In this document: positions 11,901 through 23,260 of the stretch, in pieces
Position numbering within the stretch: the stretch's first letter is position 1
Layout of the letters: each line of letters begins with the position of its first letter
Origin: Hysterangium stoloniferum
Taxonomy: Eukaryota; Basidiomycota; Agaricomycetes; Hysterangiales; Hysterangiaceae
Direction: 5' to 3'
Length of the DNA stretch: 64,000 bases
NCBI GenBank assembly: GCA_015178975.1
Contig: WHVD01000029.1
Location: 496,001 to 560,000, forward strand
The notes under the pieces: model-generated
Databases searched by the model: none
What the model saw: the letters and a program-made list of their open reading frames with translations, nothing else
What the model was told of the DNA's origin: nothing
Made by a program: the position numbers and the translations under genes

Positions 11901-12596
11901 AATGAGATCAGGGAGCGCATCGAGCGATGAGATTAAAGCCGCGTGCGCTTCATACGGATAGGGGGGCGGGGTGGCATTTTGGGCGGCGACGAGGGAAAGA
12001 TACCAATCCTCCATAACTGTTACTGAGCGAAAAAATATATACCACGGAGGAGGTGGTGGTGATAGGGACGCCTCTGAATCGTCGTCGTCGTTATTATTGG
12101 TGCTGTTGTTGGTAGGTTCACCAACTTCTACATTCTCCGTGACGAGGATAGCGTTCCGCTTTGCGAAGAGTTCTCCGTCTAAAAGGTCTCCCTCTGGATA
12201 TATACGGACACTACATCTTGAAACATCTATCGCAGCTGTACATTCGGACATGGCTTCATCCTCGTAGAGGTATAGGACATTTCCTTTCAATGCGGTAAAA
12301 TAGGAGTCTTCGGCCTTCCGGGGATTGCTAGAACGAGCATCGAGGAGCCCTCTAACAAAAGCAATATACGTCGATGGTGATGCCTCAAAAGTTCTTCTAA
12401 CGGTAAGCCATGCCTTCAAGGTGGGTGCCTTGGTGTCGACTGTTGGTGGCTTAGCGAGTTTAGTATACGTAGGCTTGAGATCGGGCTTGTTTATAGGGAT
12501 TTCTGCGGAAACAGCTATGTATATGGCAACAACGATGAGGAGAGGAATGAAAGTGAGGCCGCCGAGAATATAAGTTATGAGCAAGGTGTAGAACAT
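8942..12596 (-). CDS. NVJ2: Nvj2/TEX2-like PH + SMP domain lipid-transfer protein
   Basis: Predicted ER-anchored lipid-transfer protein of membrane contact sites (yeast Nvj2, animal TEX2). Four exons on the minus strand: 12596-11793, 11736-11404, 11348-11205 and 11137-8942, all phase 0, giving 1158 residues. A single membrane helix begins almost at the N-terminus ([13 protein letters not shown], residues about 7-30), as usual in the family. A PH-like region (about 90-220, [12 protein letters not shown] to WYLSLV) follows, and the SMP lipid-binding domain spans about 230-440, with [13 protein letters not shown] at its start and [15 protein letters not shown] and MDDIPFFDT at its end. The last about 700 residues are a single serine/proline-rich exon with no domain, far longer than the yeast tail. 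An in-frame extension upstream begins with GTG after a stop, so I chose the ATG directly before the helix. Confidence 0.85.
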
Positions 12597-13342
12597 TGCC
12601 TGGTTGAGCAGCAGCTCAAGCTGTAGCTCGACTTCATCGTCTGCCACGCACGTGAATCAACGTCACGTTCCCTGTCACGGTCACGGTTTCCATTACATGT
12701 TTTCATAAGAAATTTTATGTTATAATGCATCTGCCTCAATTATGTCCCTAGAATTCAACAAAAAGAGGTTCTTATAACAGGTACAAATAACTTGCAAAGT
12801 TCCAAACGTGTTATATATTATCATCCCTAGTGGAAATCAACACCCGTTTATTATATGCGGTCGCAACATGCGGTTATGGAAACACTCAAAAGCCATTCCT
12901 CAAGTTCGAGCTCGATATCGGCTTCGTCTAAATTGGGCTGTCTGTTAGCTCGACCACTAATTATCCTTCTGTTCTGGACTTGCAATATCCACAATGTCTT
13001 TCTCGAGAGATATGCCATACAGGGTGAGCAACAAATGCATTAGACCAAACAGGAACCACTCAAAGTTTTGGCTACCAACGTCTTACAATTTCCTCACCCT
13101 CGCCAATATAGTGCAAAATAAAATGGGCTGCTGTCGAGGCGAATCCTATGTTCGCCACTGTGAACAGAACCTACGGGTAAACCACTGCTCGAGCCCAATG
13201 CTTCCCAGAGCCTTGACAATCATCTCGTCCAGTTCGTCCATGTCTTTGAAGGTTTCCTGTCACACTCATCGTGATCGGCCGCCTCATCATTACAAGAAAA
13301 TTACTCAAGGGAAGGCTGAGCAAAATCCTGATACGGGCTGCC
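12597..13342. other. Intergenic spacer, no gene seen
   Basis: This is the upstream region of the Nvj2-like gene (minus strand). Only short overlapping ORFs occur. The last about 45 bases (near 13300, gaaaattactcaagggaag) match a fragment at about 33,850 and belong to the edge of the R2 repeat described next. Confidence 0.4.
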
Positions 13343-13832
13343 TGGTCCTCCCCCAATGTCAAACCCCACTACCTTCACATGAGCACTCTTGTAGTAGCGC
13401 GCAGTCTCGGGACCCATGAGGAGATGAGGTAGCAGTTGAGAGCCGGATTGGAGAACAACAGACGATGAGGATGTGTGGGGGGAAGGTACACGTGGGGGAG
13501 ACACAGAGCCAGCAGGGAGGGTAGTACCAGCATCTGGCTGAAGTTCAAGCCCAAACCCCAACGTATCTTCGGCCTGGGATTGCTGATGAGCAGTCGACCC
13601 GCCGGCTGAGGTGCTGCCCCGACACGGTTTGAGAGCTCCCTTGCACAAGTGAATAAGACGCTGGGACCTTGGGTGTGCAATGTTGCAGGTGGCATGTGAT
13701 TTGGAGGGTGGGGACATTGGGAATATGAGGTCATCAGGTGAAGAAGATATGGCGGGGTATGAATGGGATGATGAAGTGATGGGGACAGGAATAAGGATCA
13801 GAGCAGCGTGAGACACCAAACACATGTGGATC
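13343..13832 (-). repeat. Dispersed repeat R2, copy 1, with long minus-strand ORF
   Basis: About 490 bases here are highly similar (roughly 85-90% by eye, with small indels) to 54,655-55,093. Both copies read open on the minus strand over much of their length. The shared peptide has SSPDDLIFPMSPPS, SHA.CNIAHPRSQRL and KGALKPCRGSTSA, then a serine/proline-rich part and ARYYKSAHVK. I do not recognise the protein. The ORF in this copy runs 13921-13301 (206 codons) and its N-terminal part reads through the tRNA-like sequence at 13,893. It could be a captured gene fragment or the coding part of an unknown retroposon. Confidence 0.6.
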
Positions 13833-13892
13833 TCAATGATCCTTTGAACATGAGACTGTCCTGGGGCTATTGGAGGCATGTACATTGTGAAG

Positions 13893-13935
13893 AGCCTGGG
13901 TTCAATTCCAGGTCTGGCCATTCACTTTTCTACAT
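13893..13935 (+). repeat. tRNA 3'-half-like sequence (SINE-type tail)
   Basis: The bases read AGCCTGGGTTCAATTCCAGG then TCTGGCCA, a complete T-arm plus acceptor 3' strand, followed by an A/T-rich tail. The same T-arm, acceptor and ATTCA...CTACA tail occurs, inverted, in the two tRNA-like copies at 22,978-23,049 and 23,261-23,332. The 5' half here does not fold, so it is not a functional tRNA. Confidence 0.5.
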
Positions 13936-14262
13936 TTTATCATTTTATTGCTGGGGTTTTATTGCTGGGGTTTTGTAGGAGGGGCCGGAGTTAGTGAGGC
14001 GGGAATGTAGAATGGAATTAAGGGTGAGAGATGTGGAATGAGTATATACATAATCTGTAAGAGTCGAGTCATGTACATGCACGTGACCACCCACATTCAC
14101 CCACATCGATAACCTGGGATAACCCCCACATGATCTGTTAACCCCCGTGAGTAAAAATACAAATAAACAAATCACAACAAAGTGTGATCTCTGTGACACA
14201 ACGTGTCAATATCACAGTCAGGACACGTCACACACCCTGCTTCCTGCTTCCATTCTCAACTG

Positions 14263-15225
14263 ATGTCTTCCAGCTCAATCAACCTGTCAAGCCTTCTCAA
14301 AGTGGCAGGAGATGACATTATCAGAGTGTATTGGACAAAAGTGAGTGTATAAATATTTACGCCTTGGAGTGCGGACAACAGCTAAATTGATTGTTAATTC
14401 TTTCAGTACTTCACTACTGGTATCATTGAAGCATCTGGCGACTTTCTTTCCAACAAGAATGCTATAAATTGGGTGAATGCTGAAAATTTCCAGCATTTTG
14501 TAGTTGAATGGCTCTAGGTTCCCACACCGTGTACTCCACAGATCATTGAGTCTTCAACATCTGCAAGTGCACTTCCATTGAGACAGTATAAACGACAGCG
14601 GGGATCATCAACATCCTCTGAGCATTCAGTGGTGATAGCCAGTAAGCTTCACATTCCCTCTGGATGTTCTTTGCTAATTTTCATGAGATAAACGACTGCA
14701 GAGAGTATCTGGATCTCCTCCTCCAATCACCTGGGTGACCCCAAGTAAGCTTTATATTTTCTCAGTCAGCTCCATTTTTGCTAATATTCGTTAGATAAAT
14801 CTACTGGCACATCAGCCAAAAAGCATGCCCGGTATTCCAAACATCAAGCAATGACTGATGCTGGCTGGATACAGATCACACGCCAACAATGGGTCACGCA
14901 GCTGGTTGAACTGACAGAAATTCCTACGACATCCTTACCCTCTTCGTCTTATCATCCCACATCCACCGAGCCCTTCTACGCATCACTCCCTCCTGAACTG
15001 GAGCCTCCCACATCCGCCGAGCCCTTCTACGCATCACTCCCTCCTGAACTGGAGCCTCCTACATCCGCCGAGCCCTTCTACGCATCACTCCCTCCTAAAC
15101 TGGAGCCACCTCCATCTTCTTATAGCGTTCATTTATCTTACCTCCAACAATCTAGACTGTACACGAATTCTGAGCCTGTGTTTCCATCTGCCACCTGCCC
15201 TCCCAATCTTCGTTCTAACCAATAA
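14263..15225 (+). pseudogene. Decayed multi-exon ORF carried by the transposon
   Basis: From the ATG at 14,263 a 26-codon exon (ending at 14,340) splices in phase 0 through a good 66-nt GT-AG intron to 14,407. The frame then meets a TAG at about 14,516 but is open again afterwards until a GTAAGC donor near 14,645. Further GTAAGC donors and AG acceptors (near 14,702, 14,744 and 14,795) lead into an open exon that ends at 15,225, but one junction does not keep phase. The last exon holds a 51-nt tandem repeat. The product matches nothing I know. The stop and the phase break suggest a cargo gene that has decayed. Confidence 0.4.
14956..15108 (+). repeat. 51-bp tandem repeat, three units, in-frame (17-residue)
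   Basis: Three near-identical 51-bp units each encode a peptide like PTSAEPFYASLPPELEP. The length is a multiple of three, so the reading frame is kept. It lies inside the transposon's last open exon. Confidence 0.8.
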
Positions 15226-15660
15226 CCGATATAATTTTTTTATTACTGTAATTATTTTAGTTCGTTATAATATTTAGTTAATTATTCAATTTTAATATTT
15301 AGTTAACTAATTAAACTTCCTTAAATGGACAGGACGACTCGACTCTTACAGATTATGCATAGCCTCATGTGGAATGGGAGAAAGCGGGGAAAAGTGGCAA
15401 GACATATGAACTGGACAACATGGTTCAGAATCAAGTGAATACGAACGGGAATAGGGTCTAGACTAGGGACATAAGCACATACCAAGAAACGCTCACCACA
15501 ATCATCATCCTAAAGGAGTCTCACCCAATTCCAGTCCGGACGCAGGATGCTAGTCCAAAATAGGTATGCCATCATTAGGTGGTTTGACGGGGGAGGTCTG
15601 CAGGAAGAAAGGAGTGAGATCAGGGAAAGTCGCAAAATGTGCAGGTTTAGACAGGCGATG

Positions 15661-16999
15661 AGGAAGATTAAAGCTCACGTGACCGCCACAACCCCGCATC
15701 ACACCGCGGACGTACAGTTGCGAACAATCAAAGTCGGCAAGTTTAATATCTCACGATTGAGAACTTTTGGGAAGAAACTAATTCCAGATTTGGATCCAGC
15801 TGGTCAAAATACATTGAAAAGCACTTTTCTCATATTTTTCCCATTAGGTTTTAGAGTGGCCAAAATTTTTGGTCAAATTTTGTGAAATTTTGTAAGCTAG
15901 TTAGGGTTTAGAACAGCATCAATCGACATCATTGCCATATTAGAAACCTGATGGTGTTGTTTTTGCTTCCTGACAGCCCATGTGGCAGCACTACCAGTGA
16001 GCCCCTTCCGGTATGCACTCATGAATCGCCAGGAGTAAACCTCCGGATTACATCAGTAGGGCATGGATTTAGGTAATGGGAGGGCGATCTCCTTTGCTTC
16101 GGTGAAATTCATCTTGGGGACCTCACGGTAACGATATTTGACCCATCCCCAATACTTAAACAATTTAACTTACCATCTCAATTGGATTGAGCTCACAGTG
16201 GAACTTGAGTAAAAAAATACATTCATGTCCGGCCTTTTTGATAAGAGACTCGAGCATAGACTCTTGATTCACGAAGTTGTCCTGTTTGCTGAGTAGCCGG
16301 GCCATGCAGCAATCAGTATTTTCAAATGGGCATACTGGCACACACTTGGTGCGCATTTTGTGAACATCGAAACCCCACTCAATAGGCGGCTAAACTTCAA
16401 ATATATTGTATTGTACTGTTATGCTCAGACAAACCTCAAATATATTTAGTAGAATCATGTTTGGCTCATAGAAAGCTCTGAATTGTATATTTTTTCAGAT
16501 TTTTCCTGATTTGTTTTGGGGGTGGCCAAAATTTTTGAGGTTGTCTCATTAAATATCTTCGAAATGTGGAAATCGGCTCATTGAAATATCTTCATTAGGT
16601 CCCAATATACATGTTTTTACAGCTTTTAACTACCCCAAGTGTTTGTGGCAATGTAGAAAAATGAGGTAGCCAAATTGGCTGACTTTGATTGTCCACAACT
16701 GTAGGTGCTTGACAGCATTTTCCCCCATCACGACCCATATGCATTCACGCAGCTTCACCCCTGATACAGCACCTCCTCCTGAACATTTTTCTCCACCTCC
16801 GGAGCTGGGATCTGTTGGTAATCAACCTAACATTCCTAGAATATCTTGGAATATACTTAACATAGCTTTAGTAATATCTCTGTTATCCCTTCCAGAACCT
16901 TCTCCCTTGTAGATATATATATAATCTTCAGTAGTTTACCCATAGATACAAGCCAAGTTATATTCTAATATCTACTGTGGTTTGCCCAAGTTCCCAATA
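15661..16999. other. AT-rich spacer in the repeat island, nothing recognised
   Basis: Short ORFs only. Several related phrases recur (ccaaaatttttggtcaaattt at about 15,861 and ggccaaaatttttgagg near 16,515), which suggests old duplicated repeat sequence. No domain or terminal repeat was found. Confidence 0.35.
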
Positions 17000-17700
17000 G
17001 GATCCATGATCAAATCATCACAGTCACCAACATGACACTGCACCCACTTGTGCTACATGAACTGCAGCTTCTGCTCCACTGCAGGTGAAAGATGTCAGTA
17101 GTTTCTAGCTCAGGATCACCTCCATCACTAACCAAACCAGCAAGTTTCTTAGCTTCTTGACACAGGACTTTGAGAAGATACATGAAGAACTCTTCTGCAT
17201 CTTGCTGTGTAATCTCCACAATTCCTTGTGGGCCCTTCCAATGGGGGATTTAAATGTTGTGGGTGATGCCTTCTTAGAATAGAGGTGGTGGCTTCAGGGA
17301 GGGATGAACAAGAGGATCACCATCAATGTCCTCAGTTCCATGCTCTCATCAGTACTTGAGTGGGGATGGGGACATGGGCATCAGGAGATGGGAAATGGAC
17401 ATGAAGGCATGCTTGCCTGCCTGAGAGGATTCCATCATTTTGGCATCTGATGGTCAACACAGGATGTGTGGAGCTGGTTGCAAGAACAGGCATGCCACCC
17501 TCCCATGTAGCAGCTATTTCCGAGATTGCTGAGTCTTGTCAGTCCTGCAGGGAAGACATGCTCAAAAACATTACATGAGTATGACATACCTCAGGAAGAC
17601 TGACTCTTCTCTGTGACAACCCTAATACATCACTGTCATCATAAACTCATACTCCTTCTCCTCAACAGCAGCAAGGTTCTCCCACTATTGTCCATTACCA
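17000..17700 (-). pseudogene. Ubp14/USP5-like ubiquitin protease relic, copy B
   Basis: On the minus strand a ubiquitin-specific protease Cys box can be read near 17,550-17,505 (LSNLGNSCYM, with the catalytic Cys). Further along, at 17,219-17,130, comes the conserved QQDAEEFFMYLLKVL helix that follows the Cys box in the Ubp14/USP5 family. The sequence before the helix (IGRAHKELW, equivalent to the family's IGKGHEEF) is in another frame, so the copy is frameshifted. It is closely similar to 51,069-52,140 but has lost most CpG. The His-box half of the protease was not found. Confidence 0.6.
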
Positions 17701-19073
17701 ATACCACCAATGTGATAATAAAAGCTTCCCATCTCACACTTGCATCCCCACAGAACAAAAACAAAACACCTGATGAGGTTGACAGAATCTCATTTTTTCC
17801 CATTCTAGAACCAAAGATTCTCACCATTGAGTTCCCAGCAATCCTTCAATGATACCCCAGAGGAAAGATCTGTGAGATTGACTAAACTCAGTATGATGCT
17901 CACAGTCTAGTGTGCTCCACCATATCCTAGCATTACCAGTGAGTCATCTGGACAGAGTGACCCCTAATAGTGAGCTCATTGATTCCAATATTTCAGAGAG
18001 ACTCATGATATCCAAAATATATTCCAATGCCTTAGAGTAATTTCCATCATACTCAGGGAGGTCAGACCATTTGGTCTTGATGTTGTTGGTATTAAGAGTA
18101 AGCATCTTGTCCTTAGGTAATTTATTGCTTTTGGTGTCAACTGGAGGAAGAGTTGGAGGTCTGGGAGTTTCCAGGTTTTGCCCCCCATGTCCCTGGTCCC
18201 TGATACTCTTGAAGTTGTCAGAGCTTTCAGATGAGTCACTAGGTTCTCCTCCCAATGGGAGAAATGGATTCATCATTATAGGCAAGGAACAGTGAGTTTC
18301 ATCTGGATTCAGCAATCCTCAACCTGAAACTTAACCTCCTATTCCTTTGATGAATGCCATCAGAAAAGATGTTGACCTTTGTTGGTGATCGGTCTGTCTT
18401 GAGTCAGGAGTGAATCATCAAAAGGATTAGGGGTGACAGAGGTAGCTCTGAATGTTACTTGAGAATGAGGGGCCTCTAGGTTGGAAACCACTTGATGTTC
18501 CATTAGAATTTCTTTCTTTAGTTCAGCCATACTGAAAAGGTGACACAGTTGTGGCTGGTGGAAGGAAGCACTGATCAGAATGCCCTTTTCCTGTAGATGC
18601 TCTGTCACTTCAATTCTCATGTCCAATGGAAAGTTCTCCAAGATTAATGGGTGATTGAGTGAGCAGAGAAAACAGGTATCAAGGGACCCTCTAAGCCCTT
18701 CAATGAAAGACTCAGTTGTCAAGGCCAGAGATGAAGGTACTTGTGTCATCTTATTGTAGATGTGGAGTAATTGTATCATCATCTTTTTGTGTTTCTCTTG
18801 GTTGCACATGAGTCTGGACCTGAGGCTGAAGTATGCAAAAGGTATGTTGAGCAACATTTCATAGAGAAAATGCTCTAATGTTTGGATAAACAGGTAGTGA
18901 TAATTGACTTTGGGGACAGTGTAATTATCTGATCAACATGTGCAAGATCTGCAGTGTGTCGTCATGTATGCTCAACAAATCAACCAGTTGAGTGAACAAG
19001 TCCTCTTTTATTGCTTTCCTTCCCTTTTCTAGCAGGATTGTAAGCTCATTGGACCATTCAGGAATTGGTTTAG

Positions 19074-20153
19074 TGTCAGGAATTGGAAAACCTGCTGGCC
19101 TCCAGGCCCCCCAGACCCCCTCCTATATGCTCCTGACCCTCTATATTGTATAGTTACAACCAGAGTTCCCACTGGAGCCCACACGTCAACTTGTTTATGC
19201 CCAACTCTCTGTATGCACCCCACCCTACCTGTACCCAACTCTCGATACCTAATACTGGAGAACCGGCTGGGACCCAGACTCCACCCTATATACACCCGAC
19301 TCTCTGTATCTCACAGACCGGACTCTGACCAGACTTCCCAGAACCCCTCTAACAGAGCATAGAACCATGCTCCCATTATGGTCAAATGGTCTGTCATGTG
19401 TCTCATGTACCAGTTGTCGGACTCCACTGGACTCCAAACTCCACCCTATATACACCCAACACTCTGTATCTCACGGACCAGTCACTGGACCCTGACTGGA
19501 CTCCCTGGAACCCCTCTAACAGAGCCCCATTCCCGTTATGATCTAATGACCTGTCATTATTCGTTCTCTGCTCCCATTCAATTCCATCCCTAATTCCCAG
19601 TTTAGTATTTACTTGTTTCGTTTTATGTTTAATAGTTCTGCCCCTCATTAATACTGGATTTGGTATTATTACATTTCAAAGTCTATATAAGTCTGCTACA
19701 TTCATGCACTTAGAATCCAGTTTGACCCTCGAACAAGTTACACCCCTCCCAAGAACCACCGCCGGTATAAAGGACATAGTGATGGTTTGCATGTCTCAAA
19801 CAGTCCATCCTCCAGGGCAAGGATCCAGTCTCTAGTCCTCTTGTCTGTCTGCATGCTCAATTCCTGGAACTCCCATGGGAACTCTGGAATCTACATCTTC
19901 CTGTATGCATTCTGTCAGCTTGAAATATGGACACCTGAATGAATGTACAAGGGTGCAGCCTATAAGTTGAAGCCAAGTCCATCTCAGCCCGTACCATACC
20001 TTTCTGGTAATTATTCTGATACACTGTCTTGTACTACTAATCCCCAGAACTTCCCCGGACTCTGTGGGACAATTCCCAGGAGAAAGTGTGTTTGGAATTA
20101 ATTACCAGAAACCTCCATGGGACTATCTGTGGATCTTTGTTTGGAACTTAACA
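19074..20153 (-). mobile_element. Solo LTR 1 (1,080 bp), TSD tttag
   Basis: The sequence begins TGTCAGG and ends CTTAACA on the plus strand (LTR in reverse orientation, TGTTAAG...CTGACA). Direct repeats tttag flank it at 19,069-19,073 and 20,154-20,158. It shares the segment ggacttggcttcagcttat (reverse-complemented near 19,970) and much of its length with the other LTRs in the window. No internal retroelement region adjoins it. Confidence 0.85.
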
Positions 20154-20327
20154 TTTAGTGAGGTTGTCCAGGGTTCCTGATTGCATGAATAAGGATTGTG
20201 CAGATAGGATACTGTGATATCTACCCAACCAGGCCACTATTGTCATGGGGATGGTTGGATATCTCGCTGTGTAGTCTCTTGCATGATGGCTGTAATTTGC
20301 TCCTTAATGATTCAGGATGAGTAGTAC

Positions 20328-21378
20328 TGTTAAGTTCATGAACAAAGCTCCACGGATGGTCCCACAGAGGCTTCCAGTAATTATTCCGAACACACACTTG
20401 CTTCCAGGAATTGTCCCATGGAGTCCCCGGGCAATAAGTCTGGGGGTGTTTCTGGGGATTATTAGTACAAGGGAAGGTGGTATCAGAATAATTACCAGAA
20501 AGATAAGGTAAACAACTGAGATGGACTTGGCTTCAGCTTATAGGCTGTGCCCTCGTACACTCATTCGGGTGTCCATATTTCGAGCTGACAGAATGCATAC
20601 AGGAAGATATAGATTCCAGAGTTCCCGTGGGAGTTCCAGGAATCGAGCGTGCAGACAGACAAGAGGACTAGAGACTGTTCAAGGGTCAAACTTGTTTGGG
20701 GGAAAACTTGTTCGAGATTGAAACTGGATTCTAAGTACATGAATATAGCAGACTTATATAGACTGTGAAATGTAATAATACCAAATCCGGTATTAATGAG
20801 AGGCAGAACTATTAAACATAAAACGAAACAAGTAAATACTAAACTGGGAATTAGGGACGGAATGGAACGGGAGTGGAGAATGAATCATGACAGGTCATTT
20901 AACCATAACTGGAGCGGGGCTCAGTTAGAGGGGTTCCAGAAGTCCAGTAGGAGTCCAGTGACTTGGTGCACAAGATAGTGTCGGGTATAGACAGGCTTGA
21001 TGTGCAGGAGGTCCGGTGGAGTCTGATGGGTTTTCCGATGACTGGGAGATGCAGAGACAGATCATAACAGGGGCAGGGTTCTATGCTCCGTTAGAGGGGT
21101 TCCAGGAGTCCAGTCAGAGTCCGGTGACTGGTACATAAGACACAGAGTGTCGGGTGTATGTAGGGTGGAGTCCGGAGTCCAGTGGAGTCTGAGGACTGGT
21201 GTATGAGACAGAGGGTTAGGTGCAGACAGGTGGGATGTGTACAGAGAGTCAGGCATAAACAAGTTGGCGTGTGGGCTCCAGTGGGAACTCCGGTTGTACC
21301 TATACAATATAGAGGGTCGGGAGCATGTAGGACAGGGTCCAAGGGTCCGGAGGCCAGTGGGTTTTCCGGTTCCTGACA
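20328..21378 (+). mobile_element. Solo LTR 2 (1,051 bp), TSD agtac
   Basis: Begins TGTTAAG and ends CCTGACA, with agtac at 20,323-20,327 and 21,379-21,383. It is the inverted relative of LTR 1, 174 bp away, so the two arms look like a foldback element, but each has its own target duplication and they are separate insertions. Confidence 0.85.
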
Positions 21379-21529
21379 AGTACTTATCATTAATGGGTTC
21401 ATCATAAACCAGTTGTCCCTGATACATACACTGAAGCATTACCTGGCATGGTGGGAATTCCAAGATAGCATCATCATACTGGACAAGGGGTGCATTAACT
21501 CCAGAGATGCTTGACTGTTGTAATGGCAA

Positions 21530-22085
21530 GTGTCATTCTGGTGGACTGGGAGAATTACTAGTTGATGCCACTAGAGGCAATTGAGATAAAAAGTAGGAAT
21601 TGACCTTTATGGTATAATTCAGACTGAGTAAGCCTAATGAGATGGAGTAAAGGTAAGAGTAGTTTGCAAGAAAGAATAGAAAAGCATGAGGAGATGTTGG
21701 TAGCAATGAGTGGGTTCAATAGTGAGATCTGAGCTTCAACGGTATGTATGTAAGTACAAAGCTCAGAGTAATAGACAAGATTCTAGCTTGTAGCCATTTG
21801 AGACAGCTGAGATGATACCCCAATCATGGCTTGCAGCACACTTCAAAGGGGTATCTTGGACAAGTTGTGGTTACAGGGTAAAAGTGTCTGAATTCCAAAT
21901 TATGCCCACTAGTGTACATAAGATACATAAGACAATGGTATGATCCACAAGAGTCTATGTACCTATAGGTGTACATAGATACAATGAAATGGCTATATTT
22001 CCCAGAGAGGGGTACCCCTCACTTCCATGCCTCTCGAAGCACAGAAAAATGAGATGTTATGTTGGCACCATCTATGTGTCTAGGA
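21530..22085. other. Spacer, nothing recognised
   Basis: CpG-poor sequence continuing the decayed retroelement region. No domain, repeat boundary or RNA gene was identified. Confidence 0.35.
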
Positions 22086-22977
22086 GGATAACCCAAAAAT
22101 TTAAAAGTTATTTATATATATATCCACTCAAGTATATATATTTATCTTGTTTGCTGTAGAATTAATATTTAAACAAATTCAGTCCATCAGGTGACATTCT
22201 GGAGAATAAGGAAATATTAATATGTATCTTGTATCTGACAAAAGTTAGTCAAACAAACATATATAGGTTATCCTTTTGGGGAGAAATTCCACAACATGGA
22301 TTGTTTGGCCAGATACATAGTTCTGGTTAAGTTTCTAAATCAAATAAATTTAAATTATATAAACTATATTTGAAAGTTTGCATATATACATACAAGAGAA
22401 TGCATCTTATCCCAAAGATTAAGTCTTAACCAGGTAAATTTGTTTAACCATGACATTTGTACATATTTTAAAAGTCACACAAATACCAGTTAATGTATTT
22501 TATTCCAAAGATTAGGTAACAACCCAGATAATCTTGTTTAACCATGACATTTGTGCATATTGTATTTTAAAAGAGAATACAAGTCTTAAAGTGAAATTTT
22601 GGGATAATAAAATATAAACTCCTAAAACATGTAGTCATAGGAGGATAATGTTACGACTGTGTCATAACTGTGTCGCAACCCGACAGTCCCTGAGGTTACT
22701 GCCACCTATCAATGTTTAAGTTATCGATCAAGTCATCACATCAGAAACCATCAGTCTCCCAATGCTGACATATGCTTTCACAGTGATTAAACCCCATTTA
22801 TGCCCCCATCAAATTATACTTGTACTATCTGGTTATACTCTGATATGTCCCTTTTTATTATAATGATCTGTTCTACACTATGTTTCACATATGCCTGTAT
22901 ATACTTGTAACCTGTGGACTATTTCCTTTTCTCATAATTCTGCTCTCAGTTAAATTGTTAAAAGTGTAGATAATGAA

Positions 22978-23049
22978 TGGCCAGACTGGGGATTGAACCC
23001 AGGGCTTCTGCATATATAGCAGGGGTGTTAACCATTACACCACCTGACC
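22978..23049 (-). other. tRNA-like sequence, copy 1 (pseudo-tRNA)
   Basis: The minus strand folds as a 72-nt cloverleaf: acceptor GGTCAGG with TCTGGCC plus A73, D-arm GTGT/ACAC with the AATGGTTA loop, anticodon stem CTGC/GCAG, and T-arm CTGGG/CCCAG with TTCAATC. The A and B box promoters look intact. The anticodon loop TATATAT lacks the obligatory U33, so I call it a pseudo-tRNA or SINE head. Confidence 0.6.
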
Positions 23050-23260
23050 CTGGGAAGCACTGCTAGCATTACTCAAACTAACACACTCCCTTAATGCTAG
23101 CACTCAACTATACTATAAGCAGATATAGGTCCTCTCTGGCTCTTTTGTCCAGACTTGTCCACTATACCACACACAAATATAGCTGTTCACTCTACACACA
23201 GGAACCATGCCCTATAGCACACAGCGGGGCCCATAACCTGTTAAAAGTGTAGATAATGAA

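Larger units (their letters stand above)
14040..15366. mobile_element. 1.33-kb TIR DNA transposon with 9-bp TSD (Mutator-like or similar)
   Basis: Terminal inverted repeats of about 31 bp occupy 14,040-14,070 and 15,336-15,366, both starting GAG and sharing CATAATCTGTAAGAGTCGAG, with three mismatches near the tips. The element is flanked by the direct repeat atgtggaat at 14,031-14,039 and 15,367-15,375. The related repeat copy at 50.7 kb has a single atgtggaat at the corresponding place, which gives the empty site. A 9-bp duplication with TIRs is the usual signature of Mutator-like elements; Merlin-type elements make 8-9 bp duplications too. No transposase is recognisable, so it is probably non-autonomous. 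Confidence 0.85.
13967..15660. repeat. Dispersed repeat R1, copy 1, split by a transposon
   Basis: R1 is contiguous at 50,733-51,068. Here the same sequence runs 13,967-14,039 and then continues at 15,367-15,660 (ggggaaaagtggcaagaca, gaatacgaacgggaatag, gtcgcaaaatgtgcagg). The interruption is exactly the transposon at 14,040-15,366. R1 itself has no recognised product. Confidence 0.8.
17944..21529 (-). pseudogene. Old retroelement-like (gag-like?) coding sequence split by two solo LTRs
   Basis: Minus-strand ORFs at 18,857-18,360 (165 codons) and 18,315-17,944 (124 codons) are followed upstream by coding-like sequence on both sides of two LTR insertions. Removing LTR-1 with one copy of its tttag duplication joins ...GTLDNLTKP to IPEWSNELTILLEKG in one frame. 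Removing LTR-2 joins ...PINDK to YYSS with only point stops after it. The peptide contains a KWSDLPEYDGNYSKALEYIL-type segment, which reminds me of agaricomycete retroelement gag proteins; I cannot confirm this. CpG is almost absent and many stops are at TGA/TAG positions explainable as C-to-T changes. Confidence 0.45.

Noticed and set aside
19074..21378. A single ~2.3-kb foldback transposon
   Set aside because: Each arm has its own 5-bp target duplication and LTR-type TG...CA ends, so it is two separate solo LTRs.
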